Positions 5,412-5,868 of a stretch of 5,868 nucleotides of DNA are shown piece after piece (positions within the stretch are counted from its first letter, which is position 1; the number at the start of each line of letters is the position of its first letter). The DNA comes from PALSA-505 sp035308365. Lineage in GTDB: Bacteria; Actinomycetota; Actinomycetes; Streptosporangiales; Streptosporangiaceae. The notes under the pieces were generated by a model. The model was not told where the DNA came from and searched no databases. It saw only the letters and a program-made list of their open reading frames with translations. Both the position numbers and the translations under genes were made by a program. The stretch is from positions 1 to 5,868 of the forward strand of contig DATGGU010000055.1 of the NCBI GenBank assembly GCA_035308365.1, read 5' to 3'.

Positions 5412-5868
5412 GGCTTCCTGGCGACCAGGACGCAGTAATACGACTCGGCGGCGTTGGGCGGTATCTCGTCGTTGGGATCCGGCCGCCATTCGGGTGGCCA
5501 GACGAGCCCGGGTTCGGGGATTTCCAGGCCCGCGACGAGCTTTCCGATCTCACTGCGGCTGCGGACGTGGGCCTGCTCGGTCGCCTCGTCGAAGACCCGC
5601 TCCACATCGTTGACCTCCGGAACGGTGTCCGGGGTGGCATGGGAGATCGCCACATGGCTGCCCGCCGGGAACGGGCCGAGCAGTTCGGCGATGATGCCCG
5701 CCGGGTCGGCCTCGTCCGGGACGAAGTGCAGGATGGACAGCAGCAGGATCGCCACCGGCTGGGTGAAGTCGATCATCTCCCGCAGCACCGGATCGCCCAG
5801 GATCCCGGCCGGGGACAGCAGGTCCCGGTTGATGATGGCCGTGCTGGCATCGTGATGCAGCATCTGCC
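5408..5868 (-). CDS. DUF574-type S-adenosylmethionine-dependent methyltransferase, C-terminal part
   Basis: This is a partial gene. The frame runs off the right edge of the window, leaving about 152 of the roughly 270 residues usual for the family. The SAM-binding N-terminal Rossmann half is outside the window. Visible from the edge are the strand and turn AIINRDLLSPAGILGDP, then FTQPVAILLLSILHFVPDE with the LHFVPDE signature of this actinomycete methyltransferase family. HVAISHATPD comes next, and the late strand ESYYCVLVARKP ends at TAG (5410-5408). The substrate is unknown for most members. The internal ATG at 5863-5861 lies within the conserved fold and is not taken as the start. The gene is convergent with the sigma-factor gene and overlaps it by four bases, with no terminator between them. 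Confidence 0.88.
   Translation of the reverse strand, partial: QMLHHDASTAIINRDLLSPAGILGDPVLREMIDFTQPVAILLLSILHFVPDEADPAGIIAELLGPFPAGSHVAISHATPDTVPEVNDVERVFDEATEQAHVRSRSEIGKLVAGLEIPEPGLVWPPEWRPDPNDEIPPNAAESYYCVLVARKP

Noticed and set aside
4698..5655. Minus-strand frames 4698-5489, 4907-5398 and 5356-5655, and a plus-strand frame 5454-5855
   Set aside because: They are shadows of the sigma-factor and methyltransferase genes, with no recognisable domains.
1..5868. tRNA genes, CRISPR arrays, insertion-sequence terminal repeats
   Set aside because: I saw no cloverleaf, no regularly spaced repeats and no transposase or flanking terminal repeats. Integration appears to be in a protein gene, not a tRNA gene.

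Overview
The window comes from a high-GC actinobacterium. Support includes an S-adenosylmethionine methyltransferase of the DUF574 type (essentially confined to actinomycetes), an ECF41/SigJ-type sigma factor, an MmyB-type XRE regulator and an actinomycete conjugation translocase. The genus cannot be read from the sequence.

Region 1 (about 1-2640) is the right-hand end of an integrated, probably conjugative element, likely of the actinomycete AICE class. It holds the C-terminal part of an FtsK/TraB-type DNA translocase and then a repeat-rich segment that may be the clt site that translocase recognises. An intergenic stretch follows, with a possible decayed small reading frame and a strong hairpin terminator. 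The region ends with a large serine integrase on the minus strand, which has visibly lower GC than the DNA to its right.

Region 2 (about 2626-2860) is the junction. A 50-codon minus-strand frame begins as the N-terminus of an MFS drug-efflux permease. It loses all resemblance after the residues PMTD, at the point where the first membrane helix should continue, and stops 16 codons-worth of sequence short of nothing recognisable inside the element. The element therefore appears to have integrated into the start of the permease gene. The rest of the permease is predicted beyond the left edge of the window, past the other end of the element. The integrase lies directly downstream of the permease stub on the same strand, so the host permease promoter may now read into it.

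Region 3 (about 2779-5868) is ordinary chromosome. A MmyB-like XRE regulator is divergent from the broken permease and probably controls it, with 11-bp direct repeats between the two genes. Next comes a two-gene operon: a carboxymuconolactone-decarboxylase (CMD)/AhpD-like protein overlapping an ECF41 sigma factor with a C-terminal SnoaL-like domain. It is preceded by a good match to the ECF41 promoter motif, which implies autoregulation. A convergent, partial DUF574 methyltransferase closes the window, and its stop codon overlaps the sigma-factor stop.
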